Origin: Rhizobiales bacterium CCH10-E5
Lineage (GTDB): Bacteria; Pseudomonadota; Alphaproteobacteria; Rhizobiales; Beijerinckiaceae
Length of the DNA: 17,833 bases
Assembly: GCA_001556125.1 (NCBI GenBank)
Contig: LSIG01000081.1
Coordinates: 1 to 17,833, forward strand
Reading direction: 5' to 3'
Shown: in pieces, positions 15,302 to 17,833 of the stretch
Numbering within the stretch: position 1 is the stretch's first letter
Layout of the letters: every line of letters starts with the position of its first letter
Program-made: the position numbers and the translations under genes
Notes under the pieces: model-generated
Told to the model about the DNA's origin: nothing
What the model saw: only the letters and a program-made list of their open reading frames with translations
Database searches by the model: none

Positions 15302-15559
15302 ATGTGCGGATGCAACAACCACTCCTCCCGGCCGGATCAGGCGGCCGAACGTGATCCGAATGCCCTGACCTTGCGGGTCGAGGACATGACCTGCGGTCAC
15401 TGCGCTGGCACGATCAAGAACGCGATCGAGACGGGCCTGCCCGGCACGCAGGTCGAAGCCGATCCGGCTTCCAAGTTGGTGTCCGTCCGCGGGAGCAGCG
15501 ACCTGGCATCCATCAAGGCTCTCGTCGCCAAGGCCGGCTATACCCCGGTCGCAGCCTGA
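15302..15559 (+). CDS. copZ: CopZ-like HMA copper chaperone with N-terminal CxC
   Basis: An 85-residue cytosolic protein. An HMA domain (about 22-85) contains the metal-binding M-T-C31-G-H-C34 motif and the usual beta-alpha-beta pattern ending in A-G-Y-T-P. A short N-terminal extension, M-C-G-C-N-N-H, adds a C-x-C pair and a His, a possible second metal-binding site not found in classical CopZ. It probably delivers Cu(I) to CopA, whose N-terminus lacks an HMA domain. Expression is predicted from the CueR-type promoter upstream. GGAG precedes the ATG. The next gene begins 11 bp after the stop. Confidence 0.88.
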   Translation: MCGCNNHSSRPDQAAERDPNALTLRVEDMTCGHCAGTIKNAIETGLPGTQVEADPASKLVSVRGSSDLASIKALVAKAGYTPVAA

Positions 15560-15570
15560 AGGAGATGCTC

Positions 15571-16044
15571 ATGCTCAACCGCCGCAGCTTCCTCGCCGTT
15601 CTCGGAACCTCTGGGGCCGCGATGATGGCCGGACGAGCCTTTGCGCAGGCCAACCTGCCGAAGGTGATCGTGACCAAGGATCCGAACTGCGGCTGCTGCG
15701 GTGGCTGGGTGGAGCACATGAAGGCCGCCGGCTTCCCCGTCGAGGTCGTCACATCCTCCGACGTCGACCAAGTGAAGCTCCGCCTCGGCGTGCCGGGCGA
15801 CCTTGCCTCCTGTCACACGGCGGAGGTGTCCGGTTACGTCGTCGAGGGTCATGTGCCGGCTGACGCCGTCAAGCGCCTCCTGGCCGAGAAGCCGCAGGCT
15901 CGCGGCCTCGCCGTTCGGGGAATGCCGATGGGTTCTCCCGGCATGGAGGTCGTCGGCAAGGCGCCGGACAGCTACGAGGTCGTCCTGTTCGGATCGTCGG
16001 GCCGGACAAGCTTCGCGCGCTACCGCGGCGTGAACCGCGTCTGA
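15571..16044 (+). CDS. DUF411 secreted metal-binding protein
   Basis: A 157-residue protein whose N-terminus (N-R-R-S-F-L followed by a hydrophobic run, cleavage likely after A-F-A-Q at about 26) looks like a Tat-type signal. The DUF411 domain has C40-G-C-C43-G-G-W, S-C81-H82-T and V-E-G-H94-V-P, all family hallmarks, so the Cys/His metal site appears complete. DUF411 proteins are common in copper and silver resistance clusters as periplasmic metal binders. The start at 15571 is 6 bp after AAGGAG. The in-frame ATG at 15565 abuts that site and is unlikely. It is co-transcribed with copZ (11-bp gap). Confidence 0.88.
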   Translation: MLNRRSFLAVLGTSGAAMMAGRAFAQANLPKVIVTKDPNCGCCGGWVEHMKAAGFPVEVVTSSDVDQVKLRLGVPGDLASCHTAEVSGYVVEGHVPADAVKRLLAEKPQARGLAVRGMPMGSPGMEVVGKAPDSYEVVLFGSSGRTSFARYRGVNRV

Positions 16045-16145
16045 TCCGGGTCGCATCGGCGCTTTGCCGAGGCAGTGCCTGATTTCGGGTTGGCCAATGG
16101 AGCGGTTTTCCGACCACGAGACTGCCAGCGCGGTTCCAGCAGCGG

Positions 16146-16162
16146 TCAGACCCGTGGTCTGA
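16146..16162. promoter_or_regulatory. 17-bp dyad upstream of the DUF1016 gene
   Basis: A perfect inverted repeat TCAGACC-cgt-GGTCTGA lies 17 bp before the first ATG of the DUF1016 frame and 102 bp after the DUF411 stop. It could be a repressor or autoregulatory operator. The rest of the 134-bp gap shows no tRNA or att-like structure. Confidence 0.35.
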
Positions 16163-16178
16163 TGCCGAACCGGATGGC

Positions 16179-17284
16179 ATGATGGCGCGGAAAATAGCGC
16201 GAAAGCGAAGCATGCCTCTCCAGACGACCCCGCCCGAATACCTCGAATGGCTACGCAACCTGAAGGGCGAGATCCAGCAGGCCCGGCATCGTGCTGCCCT
16301 CGCCGTCAACAGCGAACTGATCCTGCTTTACTGGCGGATTGGGCGAGAGATTCTCGAGCGCCAGGCCACCCATGGCTGGGGTGCCCGCGTCATCGATCAA
16401 CTCGCCGCCGATCTTCATTCGGAGTTCCCGGACGTCAAAGGGTTCTCCCCTAGAAATCTGAAATATATGAGGAAATTCGCCCAGGAATGGGGAGATTCCG
16501 CAATTGTGCAACAGGTTGTTGCACAATTGCCTTGGGGCCAGAACGTTCTGCTTCTCGACAGCGTCCCCGACGAAGCGCAGCGGCTCTGGTACGCACGAGC
16601 GGCGGTCGAGCACGGCTGGAGCCGCAATATCCTTAAGCACCAAATTGAAACGAAGCTCTATGATCGCCAAGGTCGCGCGATCACGAACTTCACATCGACC
16701 ATGACGTCTCCCGGCCGATGCCGATCAATCTGTTCAAGGATCCCTACGTTCTCGACTTCGTCGAGATTGCAGGCGATGCGCACGAACGACATCTCGAGAA
16801 GACACTGATCGATCGCATCAAGGATCTTCTGCTCGAACTCGGGAAGGGCTTCTCCTTCATGGGAAGCCAGTATCATCTCGATATTGGAGGCCAGGACTAC
16901 TACCTCGATCTCCTTTTCTACCACACCAAGCTTCACAGCCACGTTGTCATCGACCTGAAGATGGGCGAGTTCGAACCGGAGTTCGCCGGGAAGATGAACT
17001 TTTACCTGGCGGGGGTCGACGACAAGCTGCGGACCGAAGGCGATAGCCCCAGCATCGGGCTGATCCTTTGCCGGGGGAAGAACGGCCTCGTCGTGGAATA
17101 TGCACTGCGGGGCGTGAACAAGCCGATGGCCGTATCGGAGTACACGGTGCTGCCGCCGGAAATTGCGAGAGCACTCCCAAGCCCGGATGTGCTCGTGGCG
17201 GGGTTGGAAGATCACCTCAATATCCACGATGAACCGGATGATGGTGATGGCTCCGGCGGGGGAATGTCAGGCGGACCTCGATAG
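16179..17284 (+). pseudogene. Frameshifted DUF1016/YhcG-type PD-(D/E)xK nuclease
   Basis: Two frames together give one full-length DUF1016 protein of about 365 residues. The first (16179, or more likely ATG 16212) carries the N-terminal helical domain with L-L-Y-W-R-I-G-R-E-I and F-S-P-R-N-L-K-Y-M, up to the conserved A-I-T-N-F. The frame then shifts between about 16690 and 16718 and the first ORF ends at 16808 in unrelated sequence. The second (from 16718) resumes at L-F-K-D-P-Y and contains the nuclease core with D64 in Y-Y-L-D-L-L-F-Y-H and D79-L-K81. YhcG proteins are found with restriction and phage-defence genes. The second start lacks a ribosome site. Base composition around 16450-16530 is unusually AT-rich. 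A sequencing error is possible. Confidence 0.85.
16500..16530. repeat. Perfect 14-bp inverted repeat inside the DUF1016 gene
   Basis: Arms at 16500-16513 and 16517-16530 are exact reverse complements (GCAATTGTGCAACA and TGTTGCACAATTGC) separated by GGT, within codons for A-I-V-Q-Q-V-V-A-Q-L. The arms use AT-rich codons (att, caa, gtt, gca, ttg) unlike the neighbouring genes. It could be a regulator-binding site or mRNA hairpin. Confidence 0.85.
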
Positions 17285-17394
17285 GTGCCTATGAGGCGCT
17301 GGCCAGTTCCCGCCTCTCCTCTTCCGGGAAAGATCAACATCTCGCCCTGCCTCGCTTCCCCAGATCGAGCGATTGCCGTGGCCCGCTATGCGGA

Positions 17395-17580
17395 ATGCGA
17401 TCGGTCGCTTTGGATCCAGAGGATGCCGCCGAGCAGGACGTTCATGAGTTCAACCCCGAGAAGCAGGTCAACTGCCCGGCCCGGGCGTTCGCGGAATTCA
17501 AGAGCCTCAATGCAAGGTCGGAGCTTGAGAAAGCCGCAGCCGACTTCGATTACTTCGCATCCAGGCTGCCGCCGATTTAG
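17395..17580 (+). CDS. Unrecognised short ORF
   Basis: A 61-residue acidic frame from ATG 17395, open without stops back to before 17287 in the same frame. It is soluble, without signal or membrane segments, and resembles no family I recognise. No ribosome site is visible. Its stop overlaps the stop of the minus-strand Abi_C gene. It may be a gene remnant or chance. The 110 bp between 17285 and 17394 show nothing else supportable. Confidence 0.25.
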   Translation: MRSVALDPEDAAEQDVHEFNPEKQVNCPARAFAEFKSLNARSELEKAAADFDYFASRLPPI

Positions 17581-17833
17581 GTGGCTGCTTTTTCTTGATG
17601 CGTCTCCACGATGAAGGCCGCCAGGGCTCCGGCCATGTTGACTGCAAGGCTGGCATGGCGCTGCGAGGGTTTCACTGGAATCTTGCCGCCGCGGCCGTGC
17701 GAATCCGACAGCCTGTTCCGCAGAGTGCCGAGGCCGTTGACCAAATTCATGGCGCTGCCAAGGATCGCCTTGATCGGTGCCTCAGAGTCCGTCCCGGAAC
17801 TCATGACGCTCGCGCGATGCGGCGGATAAGAAC
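17577..17833 (-). CDS. Abi_C-domain protein, C-terminal part (runs off the window)
   Basis: About 85 codons, open to the right edge with no stop, so the N-terminus lies outside the window and the ATG at 17804 is probably internal. The sequence matches the abortive-infection C-terminal domain: L-V-N-G-L-G-T-L-R-N-R-L-S-D-S-H-G-R-G, then R-H-A-S-L-A-V-N-M-A-G and a final F-I-V-E-T-H. Abi_C proteins are associated with phage-defence abortive infection and with defence islands. The exact mechanism is not established to my knowledge. It converges on the nuclease gene region. Confidence 0.8.
   Translation of the reverse strand, partial: SYPPHRASVMSSGTDSEAPIKAILGSAMNLVNGLGTLRNRLSDSHGRGGKIPVKPSQRHASLAVNMAGALAAFIVETHQEKAAT

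Noticed and set aside
16045..16178. tRNA-like or att-site sequence before the nuclease gene
   Set aside because: GGTTCCAGC-type stretch does not fold into a cloverleaf and no repeat of it was seen elsewhere in the window; only the short dyad stands.
1..17833. Matching window ends (GTTC at the left, GAAC at the right) as terminal inverted repeats
   Set aside because: Only four bases match; far too short to mark an element.

Overview
This is a high-GC, densely packed window from an alphaproteobacterium, most likely of the Hyphomicrobiales (Bosea, Methylobacterium or Rhizobium-like). That assignment is inferred from base composition and from the protein families and their pairings, not from a search. 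The window reads as an accessory metal-resistance island, mostly for copper, with a small mercury module on the left and phage-defence-type genes on the right. No rRNA, tRNA, CRISPR array, transposase or integrase was found.

Left end (1-2130): a membrane-anchored protein with a C-terminal beta-type domain, then a compact mercury module of divergent merR and merT followed by a GDCCVxC-domain protein. A clear MerR operator-promoter with a 19-bp spacer lies between merR and merT. MerP, MerA and MerB are absent.

Minus-strand copper efflux operon (7575 down to 2083): a secreted Cys-rich protein, a FixH-like secreted protein, CusB and CusA. The last three are joined by ATGA stop/start overlaps. 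There is no outer-membrane CusC. The cusA 3' end overlaps the convergent merR 3' end by 48 bp.

Plus-strand copper handling genes (7800-16044): a 16-cysteine four-helix-bundle copper-storage-type protein, two DUF305 proteins (one secreted, one membrane-embedded), a 5'-truncated cupredoxin, CusF, a CopA-type P1B ATPase with His-rich, YHS and HMBD metal-binding segments instead of an HMA domain, a second secreted Cys-rich protein, a YVTN beta-propeller, a DUF2933 membrane protein, a Met-rich LTXXQ (Spy/CpxP-like) protein, a CopZ-like chaperone and a DUF411 protein. Two near-canonical CueR-type promoters drive copA and copZ, but no cueR gene lies in the window.

Right end (16179-17833): a DUF1016/YhcG-type PD-(D/E)xK nuclease gene split by a frameshift and carrying a perfect 14-bp inverted repeat in its coding sequence, an unrecognised short ORF, and the C-terminal end of an Abi_C protein that runs off the window.

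Inferred working model: CopA exports cytosolic Cu(I), with CopZ and the Cys-bundle protein buffering it. CusF, the DUF305, LTXXQ and DUF411 proteins and the Cys-rich secreted proteins bind periplasmic copper, and CusBA, probably with an outer-membrane channel encoded elsewhere, removes it. The most interesting points are the paired CueR promoters without CueR, the truncated cupredoxin that keeps all its predicted copper ligands, CusF with Met in place of the signature Trp, the reductase-less mer module with a GDCCVxC protein, and the palindrome inside the nuclease gene.
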